From contig JAQTPT010000042.1 of the NCBI GenBank assembly GCA_028712795.1, forward strand, positions 1-36,203: a DNA stretch of 36,203 nucleotides. Direction: 5' to 3'. Positions 17,125 to 26,568 of the stretch are shown piece by piece. The DNA is from Methylococcales bacterium (GTDB lineage Bacteria > Pseudomonadota > Gammaproteobacteria > Methylococcales > Methylomonadaceae). A program made the position numbers and the translations under genes. Below the pieces are notes generated by a model. It made no database searches, was not told the DNA's origin, and worked only from the letters and a program-made list of their open reading frames with translations. Positions within the stretch are counted from its first letter, which is position 1. The number at the start of each line of letters is the position of its first letter.

Positions 17125-17498
17125 TGCGTGTTGTTGACACCTCAATTTGGGTAGAGTGGCTAATTGATAGCCCGCTAAAGCAAGCGATTGCCGAAGCTTT
17201 TCCTGAAACCGCGCAGTGCGTTGTGCCGACAATAGTGCAGCTGGAGCTTTCCAAATGGCTGATGCGCGAAGCCGGCGAGTCAGAGTCGGATCAGGTGATT
17301 GCGTATACGCAAAATTGCGTAGTGGCAGTACTTGATACAAATATTGCCTTGCAAGCGGCGGATTTGCATCGCCAATACAAACTTGCCACCGCGGATGCCA
17401 TTGTTTATGCAACAGCCTTGGCTTATGGTGCTGACTTGCTCACCTGTGACGCCCATTTTGAAGCCTTGCCTGATGTGGTTTTTATCAGAAAAGCCTAA
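17124..17498 (+). CDS. vapC: PIN-domain ribonuclease toxin (VapC)
   Basis: 124 aa. Acidic active-site residues are Asp5 in RVVDTSIWVEWL, Glu41 in VQLELSKWL, Asp91 in KLATADAIVYATAL and Asp109 in LLTCDAHF. This is the classical VapC pattern. Its start overlaps the AbrB antitoxin stop by one base. It is complete and looks functional. It ends 89 bp before ftfL, so ftfL may be transcribed through this pair. Confidence 0.9.
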   Translation: MRVVDTSIWVEWLIDSPLKQAIAEAFPETAQCVVPTIVQLELSKWLMREAGESESDQVIAYTQNCVVAVLDTNIALQAADLHRQYKLATADAIVYATALAYGADLLTCDAHFEALPDVVFIRKA

Positions 17499-17587
17499 AT
17501 AAAAAAATGGCTGATAGACTCGCTGAGTTGGACTTCCAAGCAGCCATTTATTCAAGCAAAATTAAATACCCTATATGGAAAATACCC

Positions 17588-19261
17588 ATGTCTGACATAG
17601 AAATCGCCCAACAGGCCACCATGCGACCGATCATCGGCCTAACAAAAGAACAGTACGGTATTGATGCCGAACACCTGGACCCCTTCGGTCATTACAAAGC
17701 CAAAATATCACTGGAATACATCAACAGCCTGAGCGATCAAGAAGACGGCAAACTGATTCTTGTTACGGCTATTAGCCCAACTCCTGCTGGTGAAGGCAAG
17801 ACTACGACGACGGTTGGCTTGGGCGATGCCATGAACCGTCTGGGCAAAAAAACCATGATATGCCTGCGGGAACCTTCCTTAGGCCCTTGCTTTGGGGTAA
17901 AAGGGGGCGCGGCGGGCGGCGGTTACGCACAAGTTGTGCCGATGGAAGACATTAACCTGCATTTTACCGGTGACTTTCACGCTATCGGCGTGGCGCATAA
18001 TCTGTTATCTGCATTGATAGACAACCACATCAATCACAGCAATGCACTGGATATAGACCCAAGACACATCCAATGGAAACGGGTTGTTGATATGAACGAC
18101 CGCGCCCTGCGTCACATCGTGGTTGGCATGGGCGGTCCTGCGAACGGCTACCTGCGTGAAGACGGTTATGACATCGTGGTCGCCTCTGAAGTCATGGCGA
18201 TACTTTGCCTGGCCTCCGGTCGAGCTGATCTTAAAGAACGTCTTGGACGCATAGTCATCGGCTATAAATCCGACAAAGTGACGCCTGTTTATGCGCGCGA
18301 TTTGAATGCCCAGGGCGCCATGGCCGCCCTTTTAAAAGAGGCCATCAAACCTAATCTGGTGCAAACACTGGAAAACAACATCGCCATTATTCACGGCGGC
18401 CCGTTTGCCAATATCGCCCACGGCTGCAACACGGTAACCGCCACCAAAACCGCGTTAAAGCTGGCCGATTATGTCGTGACCGAAGCAGGTTTCGGGGCTG
18501 ATTTGGGCGCTGAAAAATTTATTGACATTAAATGCCGCATGTCTGGATTAAAACCCTCGGCAGTGGTTTTGGTTGCCACTATCCGGGCGCTTAAATTCCA
18601 TGGCGGCGTAGCCAAAGAAGACTTAAACAGCGAAAACCTGGCCGCCCTGGGACAAGGTTTTGCCAACCTTGAACGGCACTATCACAACATCACCCAACAT
18701 TTCGGCTTGCCTTGCGTGGTGTGTATTAACCATTTCACCTTTGACACCGATGCGGAAATCGCTCTGCTGCAACAAAAATGCAATGCAATAGGCGCAACCA
18801 GCGTACTATCCAAGCATTGGGCATCGGGTAGCGCCGGCGCAGAAGCCCTGGCTCAAACCGTCGTTGAAGCCGTTGACCAGCGCGAACCCGAATTTTCCTA
18901 TGTCTATGATGAAGACCTCTGCTTATGGGAAAAAATCGAAACGATTGCTACCAAGATATACGGCGCAGCCGGCATCACCGCCAACGCCAAAGTGAAAGCC
19001 CAACTGGCCGCATGGGACAGCGATTACGGAAAATTCCCAATCTGTATGGCAAAAACGCAAATGTCGTTTTCAACCAATCCCACTGTTAAAGGCGCACCTT
19101 CCGGACATACGCTGGAAATTCGGGAGGTCAGGCTGGCCAACGGCGCAGGCTTTATTGTTGCAATCGCAGGCGACATAATGACCATGCCGGGCTTACCTAA
19201 AGTGCCTGCGGCTGAACGGATTGATATTGATGATGATGGCAGGATAACAGGGCTGTTTTAG
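17588..19261 (+). CDS. ftfL: Formate-tetrahydrofolate ligase
   Basis: 557 aa from ATG 17588 (MSDIEIAQQATMRPI), the usual length; an upstream in-frame ATG at 17507 adds 27 residues unlike the family and overlaps no ribosome site. ATP-dependent ligation of formate to H4F giving 10-formyl-H4F, the entry of formate carbon to the H4F pathway in methylotrophs. P-loop ISPTPAGEGKTTTTVGLGDA near residue 67, LREPSLGPCFGVKGGAAGGG near 98, and EAGFGADLGAEKFIDIKCR near 300 are all typical. With mtdA and glyA it completes a formate to serine route except for the cyclohydrolase, which is elsewhere. Confidence 0.96.
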   Translation: MSDIEIAQQATMRPIIGLTKEQYGIDAEHLDPFGHYKAKISLEYINSLSDQEDGKLILVTAISPTPAGEGKTTTTVGLGDAMNRLGKKTMICLREPSLGPCFGVKGGAAGGGYAQVVPMEDINLHFTGDFHAIGVAHNLLSALIDNHINHSNALDIDPRHIQWKRVVDMNDRALRHIVVGMGGPANGYLREDGYDIVVASEVMAILCLASGRADLKERLGRIVIGYKSDKVTPVYARDLNAQGAMAALLKEAIKPNLVQTLENNIAIIHGGPFANIAHGCNTVTATKTALKLADYVVTEAGFGADLGAEKFIDIKCRMSGLKPSAVVLVATIRALKFHGGVAKEDLNSENLAALGQGFANLERHYHNITQHFGLPCVVCINHFTFDTDAEIALLQQKCNAIGATSVLSKHWASGSAGAEALAQTVVEAVDQREPEFSYVYDEDLCLWEKIETIATKIYGAAGITANAKVKAQLAAWDSDYGKFPICMAKTQMSFSTNPTVKGAPSGHTLEIREVRLANGAGFIVAIAGDIMTMPGLPKVPAAERIDIDDDGRITGLF

Positions 19262-19289
19262 GATTTTACCGAACGTGGGGGCCACCCTG

Positions 19290-19322
19290 TGTGGTTGCCC
19301 TTTTGCGAATTGGGCAACCACA
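19290..19322. terminator. Strong hairpin after ftfL
   Basis: TGTGGTTGCCC (19290-19300) and GGGCAACCACA (19312-19322) are exact reverse complements around an 11-nt loop, 28 bp after the ftfL stop. No T-run follows, so it is either a weak terminator or a transcript-stabilising stem between ftfL and the ABC gene. Confidence 0.5.
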
Positions 19323-19372
19323 AGGAACCGCCTCTACACCATGTCCACTTTCTTATGTCGAGAACTCAGGCT

Positions 19373-20980
19373 ATGAAAATCCCCCTGCTTTCTGTCGAAA
19401 ATCTTAGCGTCACCTTCAATCAGCAGCAGAGGGTTGTTGATGACATCAGTTTTGCCATCTATCCAGGCGAAACCTTTGCGTTAGTGGGTGAGTCGGGATC
19501 CGGCAAATCAATTACGGCATTATCAGTGCTTAGGTTACTCCCCAACAATGCCCGGCTCATCGCCACGGCAATCAACTTACATGGGGATAACTTAGCGAAG
19601 CGCCCTGAATTTGAGTTATGCAAAATTCGCGGCAGACGTATGGGTTTAATTTTTCAAGATCCCATGTCATCCCTGAATCCGGTGATGACCATCGGTAGCC
19701 AAATCGAAGAAGTCATAAAAATTCATTTCTCTTTGCCCGGAAAAGCCCTTAAGGAACGGGTGCTGCAATTAATGCAACAGGTTGAAATACCCGACCCCGA
19801 GCAGCGAATTAAGGATTATCCGCATCAACTTTCGGGTGGACAAAGGCAACGGGTAATGATTGCCATCGCCTTGGCAGGACAACCGGATTTATTAATCGCC
19901 GATGAACCCACCACCTCCCTGGATGTAACTATTCAGGCGCAAATATTGACGTTGCTGAAAAACATACAGCAACAAACCGGTATGGCCTTATGGTTTATTA
20001 GCCATGATTTGGCGCTGGTATCGACAATGGCAGACCGCGTAGCGGTGATGCAGCAAGGTAAAATTGTCGAAACAGGATTGACCAGCGAAGTTTTTAATCA
20101 CCCCCAGCATCCTTATACGCGTAAGTTGCTCAACTCCTTGCCATCCATGCAAAGCTGCTTAACGCACATTCCTCAAGAAAAACCGCCATTACTACAGGTT
20201 AACGACTTTTATTGCTACTACCCAATCCGGAAAGGTCTTTTTAAACGCGTGGTTGATCATGTCCGCGCGGTCGATGGCGTGAGCTTTGAAATTCGGCAAG
20301 GTAAAACGCTGGCTCTGGTGGGTGAATCTGGTTGCGGTAAAACTACGCTCGGGAAAAGCTTGTTAAACTTGATTCCCGGCGGCAGCGGTCGGGTCACCAT
20401 CGACGGTATAGAGTTTAATAAGCTGACAGGCGAAGCCTTAAGGCAGCAACGCGCAAATATCCAGATCGTTTTTCAAGACCCCTTTTCATCAATGAATCCA
20501 AGGATGCTGGTCGGCGACATCATTGCCGAAGGCATCCGGGCGTTGCACCCTAATGTAAGTTTTTTAGAACGCAAAGAAACCGTCCGGCAACTATTGCAAC
20601 AAGTCGATTTGCCAACGGATTCGGCCGGGCGTTATCCGCATGAATTTTCCGGCGGTCAACGGCAACGGATATGTATAGCGCGGGCTTTGGCGGTAAACCC
20701 CAAGCTAATCGTATGCGATGAACCCACCAGTGCGCTGGATGTTTCGGTGCAGGCGCAAATTATTCAATTACTCAAAACATTGCAACAGGAAAAAGGCCTA
20801 AGCTACTTATTTATCACCCATGATCTTGCCGTTGTTGCAGAAATAGCCGATGAAATCGCCGTCATGTATCAGGGTAAAATTGTTGAACACGGCAATGTAG
20901 AGCAAGTGCTAACCCAAGCTAAACACATCTATACACAAAAGCTCTTGGCAGCCATTCCGGTTTTGGCCAGCGAAAAATAA
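19373..20980 (+). CDS. Tandem-ATPase peptide/nickel-type ABC transporter protein
   Basis: 535 aa from ATG 19373 (ATG 19355 also possible). Two ABC cassettes fused in one chain, as in YejF, GsiA or DppD-DppF fusions. Cassette 1: Walker A GESGSGKS, signature LSGGQRQRVMIAIAL, Walker B LLIADEPTTSLDV, H-loop FISHDLALVS. Cassette 2: Walker A GESGCGKTT, signature FSGGQRQRICIARAL, Walker B LIVCDEPTSALDV, H-loop FITHDLAVVAE. The oligopeptide-type HPYTRKLLNSLPS follows cassette 1 and YTQKLLAAIPV cassette 2. It energises an inner-membrane importer. No permease or binding protein gene is next to it, so its partners must be elsewhere; substrate cannot be assigned. Confidence 0.92.
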   Translation: MKIPLLSVENLSVTFNQQQRVVDDISFAIYPGETFALVGESGSGKSITALSVLRLLPNNARLIATAINLHGDNLAKRPEFELCKIRGRRMGLIFQDPMSSLNPVMTIGSQIEEVIKIHFSLPGKALKERVLQLMQQVEIPDPEQRIKDYPHQLSGGQRQRVMIAIALAGQPDLLIADEPTTSLDVTIQAQILTLLKNIQQQTGMALWFISHDLALVSTMADRVAVMQQGKIVETGLTSEVFNHPQHPYTRKLLNSLPSMQSCLTHIPQEKPPLLQVNDFYCYYPIRKGLFKRVVDHVRAVDGVSFEIRQGKTLALVGESGCGKTTLGKSLLNLIPGGSGRVTIDGIEFNKLTGEALRQQRANIQIVFQDPFSSMNPRMLVGDIIAEGIRALHPNVSFLERKETVRQLLQQVDLPTDSAGRYPHEFSGGQRQRICIARALAVNPKLIVCDEPTSALDVSVQAQIIQLLKTLQQEKGLSYLFITHDLAVVAEIADEIAVMYQGKIVEHGNVEQVLTQAKHIYTQKLLAAIPVLASEK

Positions 20981-21165
20981 TCCGCCATTTGCGACCCAAT
21001 GTAGCGCCAAGCGCCGGACATAATCTCTGCCAAAGTTCAACGCTTAAATACGTCCGCAACTTCCAGCGCCAAAAATTACGCAGCATAAATGTTCATTTGC
21101 ATTTCTTGAAGCTTGCTAAGGCTTCTGGTTATTTACGCCAGAGGCCGAAGAAATCTTCCTGCTAT

Positions 21166-23256
21166 TTATTTTTCCCGGAATGTTTGAAATATACTGGTTA
21201 CCTTACAACTATCAAATCTCTTAAAATCACTGGGTTGCAATGTCCAGACAACACGGTTTTTATCTTGCAACAATATATGTTGTGCAGGCCGCCCTCCATC
21301 GAATGTCACTAAACCCAAATTACATTCTCTATGGACACGGTATTTTGTATCTTCAGGTGCCAGGAGATGCACTAAAGTCTGTGATTTGTTAATGGCTAGC
21401 CACGCCAACATTTTTTTGAACCAGGTGGTGTGATCCGTTATACTTTCGTTAAATTTTTCTGCTATTTTGAACGTTTTATCCTGTTTTGCATTTGGGCTAT
21501 CTTTTAAGGAAGAACTGACCAACTGATAGCACAAAAAATCCTTTGCGTTCTTGCTATGTTTGCCAATAGCAGTAAAAGCATAATGCACATCGCCGGACAG
21601 AAACACGCATTGCTCGATATGCATATCTTCCCGCAGACACTGCACCAGATACTCCAGACTCGTTTTATTGGAAGTCCAGGCTTCAATATCGGCCAAATCA
21701 ATAACTTTTTGCGCTAAAAATCCCTTCATGCCGAAAAAGTCTTCAATATAGTTTACATAAGTATTGTGCTCGAAGTATTCAGCAAACCGATACAACAATT
21801 TTTGCGTTTTTTCCAAAATAGCAAACCCCATTACTGGCGTAGCAGCGATAAAAATGGGGTAGATTTCAGGCGATATGTTTGTGGCGGTGGCGTTCAGATC
21901 GGTTGTCAATTTGATCCATTCAACCTTAAGCCAGTCGCAGGCATAGCGGTCCACTAAAGAAGGTAAATAACTGTCGGTTGTCGACGTGCGCTGGGTGCGC
22001 GAATCAATAGCGATAATCGGAGGGACAGTCGGTACTGAGAAACTCCAGCCACGATGTTTCCAGGTATGCAAGTCATAGCGCTCGCCGATTTCGGCGGTCT
22101 TTGCCGGGTCTTCATCGCCATTCAACAGATATTGGGTGACAGTCCACTGCAAGTCTTTATCAAAATTATCAGGGTCATTGCCCCAGCCCTGAAAAGCCAG
22201 ATATGAAGCGAGAGCATTGGATACAACCCGCCGTCCCAATACCGAATTTCGTACATTGTCGTACCAGTTATTGGTGATATTCCAATCATCGGTAACATCA
22301 TGATCGTCAAATATCATGTAGGTGGGAATGTTGGCCAACAGCTTGCGTACCTTGCCCAGGGTGGAATGGAAGTTTTTTACCGGTGCCTGTTGCTCTGCAA
22401 ATGCCCGTTCAGCTTTTTCAATATCTGCTATGTCTTCTTTTGCCAGTTGATCCCAATTGTCCTCGGGCTTCCAGTTAGCCACGTTACCAAACACATAAAT
22501 ATACATGGCGGCGAATTCGCCAAAGCTGAGCAAATGATTTTGCGCAGCTCCAGAGCTGAAACCCGACTTGTAATATTTCAGCAAGTTCATCCGGCTGTAC
22601 AAAGGTTCTGTGTGAGGATTAATTGACGTCAATTCTTTGCCGGGGTTTACCACAGGCAGTAATTCCTGCTTGCCTATCAGTTCCGCAGCCTGTTTTCTCA
22701 ACATTGAAAGCACTGAAATGGAAACATCATCTGCATAAATCTGATCGCCAGTCAGCAACAAAAGCGCCGGGCGTTGATTAAGATCGCTGTAAGTTTCGGC
22801 CAATAAATCATCGCCATGACTCAGCGCATCAGAGCTATCATAGCCGCCATGCGGTTGGCGGCAGCTGCCATGTAACAATTTTTTCAGTTTTACGGGGATA
22901 AAAAAACTGGGCAACTTTAGATCGCGTTTACCTCCGTACGCAAGCGCCGATAAATCCCAAGGCACATCGTCGCCATTGTCAGAGGTTTCCAAAAGACGAT
23001 AATAAAGTAACGTATCAAGAGGGTAACCTGTTTCAAGCTTGGCGCGTGCTTGCAACAGACAGACAAACAGCTTTTTACCGATCTGAAAATAAGGTAGTGG
23101 TAAATCATCTGTTTTACTTTCACCAAGCACTTCATTTTTTGATGAAACAACTTCCAGCTTTAAAGTTTCAGGTTTTTCCTGAGTGGCTACCCACACGCAC
23201 ACGCGATTGGGTGTTACGCGCCGTAAAATAGGGCCTGCGAGAAGAGTTGTAGTCAT
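21166..23256 (-). CDS. PhoD-like metallophosphatase
   Basis: 696 aa, start ATG 23256 with GAAGGTG upstream. Residues 1-125 are an N-terminal beta domain (AGPILRRVTPNRVCVWVATQ), then the PhoD/alkaline phosphatase D catalytic domain: KLLHGSCRQPHGG near 130, LLLLTGDQIYADD near 166, YMIFDDHDVTDDWN near 316, and FLSGDVHYAFTAIG near 595, together giving the Ca/Fe-type metal centre ligands. Unlike classical secreted PhoD it has no signal peptide or Tat motif, so a cytoplasmic location is expected. Substrate (phosphodiesters, nucleotides or others) is open. It converges on the ABC gene and has 146 bp to the next gene upstream on the same strand. Confidence 0.85.
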   Translation of the reverse strand: MTTTLLAGPILRRVTPNRVCVWVATQEKPETLKLEVVSSKNEVLGESKTDDLPLPYFQIGKKLFVCLLQARAKLETGYPLDTLLYYRLLETSDNGDDVPWDLSALAYGGKRDLKLPSFFIPVKLKKLLHGSCRQPHGGYDSSDALSHGDDLLAETYSDLNQRPALLLLTGDQIYADDVSISVLSMLRKQAAELIGKQELLPVVNPGKELTSINPHTEPLYSRMNLLKYYKSGFSSGAAQNHLLSFGEFAAMYIYVFGNVANWKPEDNWDQLAKEDIADIEKAERAFAEQQAPVKNFHSTLGKVRKLLANIPTYMIFDDHDVTDDWNITNNWYDNVRNSVLGRRVVSNALASYLAFQGWGNDPDNFDKDLQWTVTQYLLNGDEDPAKTAEIGERYDLHTWKHRGWSFSVPTVPPIIAIDSRTQRTSTTDSYLPSLVDRYACDWLKVEWIKLTTDLNATATNISPEIYPIFIAATPVMGFAILEKTQKLLYRFAEYFEHNTYVNYIEDFFGMKGFLAQKVIDLADIEAWTSNKTSLEYLVQCLREDMHIEQCVFLSGDVHYAFTAIGKHSKNAKDFLCYQLVSSSLKDSPNAKQDKTFKIAEKFNESITDHTTWFKKMLAWLAINKSQTLVHLLAPEDTKYRVHRECNLGLVTFDGGRPAQHILLQDKNRVVWTLQPSDFKRFDSCKVTSIFQTFREK

Positions 23257-23402
23257 GATTGCACCTTCGTTTTAATTGTTAGTCTGTGCAGAAGTTGCGG
23301 GTTTAGTGCATCCAGCTAAAGGATAAAGGTGTTTTTGGATAAACCCGCAACTGTTTAAACCCTTACTCATCGTTGACAACGGCAGGTAAGGGTCGTTTAA
23401 CG

Positions 23403-25154
23403 TTAAAGAATTTTCAGGTACTCAAGCAGCGCTTTTTTATCACCCGGCGACAATGTGGTGCCGAATTCATGACCGCAGCGGCTGTTGCCAGAATTGCGTT
23501 CGCTGCAATCAGTGGTCTTAAGCGTATAGTCAAATTTGGTCTGATCAACCGCCAGCCCCAGATTAGTCGTGTCATACGCAGGACCAATTTTGAACGACCC
23601 CGCCCGTTCGGAGACAGGTTTCAGCAACTCGGCGAGCGTCGGCACTGAGCCGTTATGCAAGTAGGGAGCGGTTGCCCAAACACCCTCAAGCACGCGGGCT
23701 TCGTAGGCAAAAGAAGCCGTTGTATTGGACTTTAACGCAGCAGCCGGTATCCTAAATGCGCCTTTCAAAGAGCCAAGATGTTTTAATTCAGGTCTGAGTA
23801 ACATTTTAGCGAGGGTCATTTTTTGCTTGTCTTTCCCGGACATTTTATCTGCCGCCGGGATCACGGACTCAGCCTGTTGAATAATGGAGCCGATAACGGC
23901 CATTCCTAACACATTAAAAGCCTTGTCATTGGGTTTTAACGGATTATCAAGAAAGGGAATGTTTGCGCCATTCAGCACGCCGGTATCAACCATACCAGAA
24001 AGCACATTATATTCCCGGGAGTCCGTGCCCACATCCTGAATGGGCGTGGTCCAGGTTTCATGAAATAGAGATCTGAATGCGCCCTTCTTGATTTCGTGAC
24101 AACTAGCGGCGCAGGTCTTGGCATAGATAGCCTTGCCTTTGGCCGCAAGGTCTTTATCAACTGCCCATGGCCATTTTGGCGGGCCGATTTTCATGATTAA
24201 ATCTTCAAGTTTATTCAACCCGGCAAAGTTTGCCGAATTATCGGACAGAAAATCAACACCCAGCAATCGGGTTGGGTCTTTTTTAGGATGAAAGACAGCG
24301 AAGACGCCAAATACCTCTCCAAGATTTCGGGAGAGCCCCAGAACCCTGTCGCCATTATCGGCAAAACCGGGCCATTGCGTCTTGTCCTGGATAGGTGCGT
24401 TCCAAAGGAATGGATAACGTACCGGTGCATCGGCGCGTTTGATGTTTTCTGCGATCAAATAGCTAGGCGCACGCCCAATATCAAGACCAGTCAACCGGTT
24501 GAAAATCATTGTCACCGCATCAAGTCGAGATGGCCCCCAAGGAACTGATGGCAACGAGGCTTTCATCAGCGTGTCATAACGCAAGAACCAGGCACTCACC
24601 TCATCATGCAGATGTTTCTGCTTTTCTGGCGATGGCGAAGCCCCGAGGACAGCATTGGCAAAATCAGCAAATGCCTTTTCATCTGTTAAGATGGTGTTGA
24701 CGGCGGTGTCAAGATCGGAAAGAAAACCCTGGAAATCAACGATGGCCGGACCGCCATCAATACGGTAGGAAGTACCCGCCACCTCGATCTGCCGGGTGTG
24801 ACAGGCGGAACACGTTATGCCAATAGCTTTATTACCGATGCCATTGGTGGTAAAACCGACAGGCAGATGGGGGATATTACTTTCTGTATTGGGAAGATAA
24901 CCGTACCGACTCAGATTTGCCGCCATAAATGGCTGTCCATCCGCCTGTTTCAAGGCCATAATCCAGCTCAACGGCATGATTTGCGACCCTTGATCCTGGC
25001 TATAAAAATTTTTCCGGTCTTCGGGTGTCCATTTTTTACCCTGATCGATAGTAAAGGGCGCTGATGCAGGAGCAGCTAGCAACGGAAGCGAGGCAAAAAA
25101 GCCTAAAGCAAAAACAAAACCGGTAATCTTCACTGGCTTAAAAGTATTATTCAT
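23403..25154 (-). CDS. Exported di-heme cytochrome c peroxidase/RoxA-like protein
   Basis: 583 aa, ATG 25154 with GGGGAG upstream. Residues 1-31 form a signal peptide (FVFALGFFASLPLLAAPASA), so the protein is periplasmic or outer-membrane associated. First heme site CSACH at 115-119. The second is C348-A-A-S-C352-H, that is CX3CH instead of CXXCH. YSQDQGSQIMPLSWIMALKQ, YRIDGGPAIVDFQGF, TAPYLHNGSVPTLAELLKP (distal region) and CGHEFGTTLSPGDKKALLEY at the end fit the di-heme-cytochrome c peroxidase relatives that include rubber oxygenase RoxA. It may be a peroxidase or an oxygenase. Promoter presumably in 25155-25762. Confidence 0.85.
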   Translation of the reverse strand: MNNTFKPVKITGFVFALGFFASLPLLAAPASAPFTIDQGKKWTPEDRKNFYSQDQGSQIMPLSWIMALKQADGQPFMAANLSRYGYLPNTESNIPHLPVGFTTNGIGNKAIGITCSACHTRQIEVAGTSYRIDGGPAIVDFQGFLSDLDTAVNTILTDEKAFADFANAVLGASPSPEKQKHLHDEVSAWFLRYDTLMKASLPSVPWGPSRLDAVTMIFNRLTGLDIGRAPSYLIAENIKRADAPVRYPFLWNAPIQDKTQWPGFADNGDRVLGLSRNLGEVFGVFAVFHPKKDPTRLLGVDFLSDNSANFAGLNKLEDLIMKIGPPKWPWAVDKDLAAKGKAIYAKTCAASCHEIKKGAFRSLFHETWTTPIQDVGTDSREYNVLSGMVDTGVLNGANIPFLDNPLKPNDKAFNVLGMAVIGSIIQQAESVIPAADKMSGKDKQKMTLAKMLLRPELKHLGSLKGAFRIPAAALKSNTTASFAYEARVLEGVWATAPYLHNGSVPTLAELLKPVSERAGSFKIGPAYDTTNLGLAVDQTKFDYTLKTTDCSERNSGNSRCGHEFGTTLSPGDKKALLEYLKIL

Positions 25155-25762
25155 TGATACTCCCCATTTATTTTAATTATTAGTCAAGCAATCATTCGAT
25201 TCGATTGTACCTCCTGAAAGTTACAAAGCACCCATAGCTTTCCCTGTCCGTTTAACTTATTTCCGGCTGAAATATCATAAATGCTCTCCGGGCCAAACCT
25301 GTTAGAATTGATTCATTGCGCCAAGCGTAAAATGTAAGTTTAAAATTTGCTTTAAAGTCTTCCCTATCAATCTTCCATAGTATTGGGGTTACAGATAAAA
25401 GCCTCGCTATATTTAATGAAGACTTCATAATCTTTACCCAACCGACGGTATTAATGGGCCCCCTGGATGATTCTTCAGCTAACTATTCGCTGCGGAAAAC
25501 CTGTTTTACAACGCCATGTTTCTCAACAGAGCCGACTCTGTTGCCGTAAAATCCAATAACACCCCCAAAGTATGAACAGAATGCGGAAGTTAATTGTATG
25601 GTAATGAGGTTACTCGTGGATGTCGACCAATCATGTAAGATTGAAAAACCTATTATCACGCGTTCAATTGATTGAAGCTTTTATAATAGTGCATTTACAT
25701 GCCAGCGATTTTTACTTGACCTGATGGTACACTCTTCATTTTTTAATGGCAACGCTAATTTA
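25155..25762. other. 600-bp gene-free region
   Basis: Between the di-heme gene and the IS21 remnant I see no supported reading frame, tRNA or known RNA. It is AT-rich with mixed signals. The one clear structure is a perfect hairpin at 25524-25543 (CAACAGAG-CCGA-CTCTGTTG). The part near 25155 must hold the di-heme gene promoter. Adjacent IS debris suggests decayed insertion sequence. Confidence 0.5.
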
Positions 25763-25927
25763 CTATCCTGGACCACTGTTTGGTAACGAGTTAATTATGT
25801 AAAGCCTGTGAAATGAGTTGAGTAATCCGGACGTTAAAATCCGATCCCTCAGCCCTTTTGCCGAAGTGGGAACCTGATGTCCATTAGCAATCTCATCTGA
25901 AATAGGTAAGCCATGAATCCACGATTT

Positions 25928-26282
25928 AAACAACTTCTCGCCAGCGCGATGAGTTTGCCGCATCGCTAAATCCCGCGTATCCAACCAGTTCCGGTACTGG
26001 TCACAGAACCATCTGTATCGATAGCCCTTGGGATGCTGTTCACGGTATTCTTGCCACAGTAAAAATAGCGTGACATTCTTTTTTTGCAATTCCTGCTGAA
26101 ACTCTTAACAAGTCAGGCGTAGGCTAGGTTAAACGGGCTTCCTCGGCACGACTTACATGGCTAACCACTGCAGGTCGTGATCTATTGAAACTTTGGGCGA
26201 TCTTTCTGGCACTCAAATTATTGGCCCATTTCAGGCGCAACACTTCTTTTATTTTTCGCATGGATAACCTATTAGCCGGCAT
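25928..26282 (-). pseudogene. istA: IS21-family IstA transposase, broken
   Basis: Minus strand from ATG 26282 gives ANRLSMRKIKEVLRLKWANN and LSARKIAQSFNRSRPAVVSH, then RAEEARLT and a TAG stop: the helix-turn-helix N-terminus of IstA. After a missing segment of some tens of residues and a frame break, 25928-26115 continues EFQQELQKKNVTLFLLWQEY, REQHPKGYRYRWFCDQYRNW, and AMRQTHRAGEKLF, the next conserved block. Similarity ends at 25928, just where the catalytic DDE domain should start. The open frame runs on to 25763 with unrelated sequence. No istB is present. Clearly inactive. Confidence 0.85.
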
Positions 26283-26383
26283 CTGCTTCCTCTTAATAAT
26301 AATGAAAAGAGGCAGCAGAATATCGTTAGTTATCCTGCGTCAAAAAACGCTAAAACATCACCATTAAGGAGTTGAAACGCTCA

Positions 26384-26452
26384 CTGGAATCAGTGGCAGC
26401 TTTAAAATGGAAGGGATGCCAGTATCCGTCTGGAATTAGTGGCAGCTTTGAA
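26384..26452. repeat. IS21-type terminal direct repeats
   Basis: CTGGAATCAGTGGCAGCTTT (from 26384) recurs as CTGGAATTAGTGGCAGCTTT (from 26430), 23-bp units with two mismatches, 46 bp apart. Multiple direct repeats just outside the istA start are a known feature of IS21-family ends, where they bind transposase. They mark the surviving end of the broken element. Confidence 0.7.
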
Positions 26453-26568
26453 CATAAATTCGCAGTATAAAGCTGATCTTAAATCACCTATCTTTAATCT
26501 GTGATAATGAACTTTTTCGTGTTCCGCCGTCCGCCGTTTCCCTGCGCATGGAAAAGCGGACTAAAAAT

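Noticed and set aside
20989..21312. 107-codon plus-strand frame after the ABC gene
   Set aside because: It overlaps the 3' end of the PhoD-like gene on the other strand, has no ribosome site and no domain-like sequence.
25763..25927. Continuation of the istA frame beyond HRAGEKLF
   Set aside because: It no longer resembles IstA and no other family is visible, so it is left outside the pseudogene.
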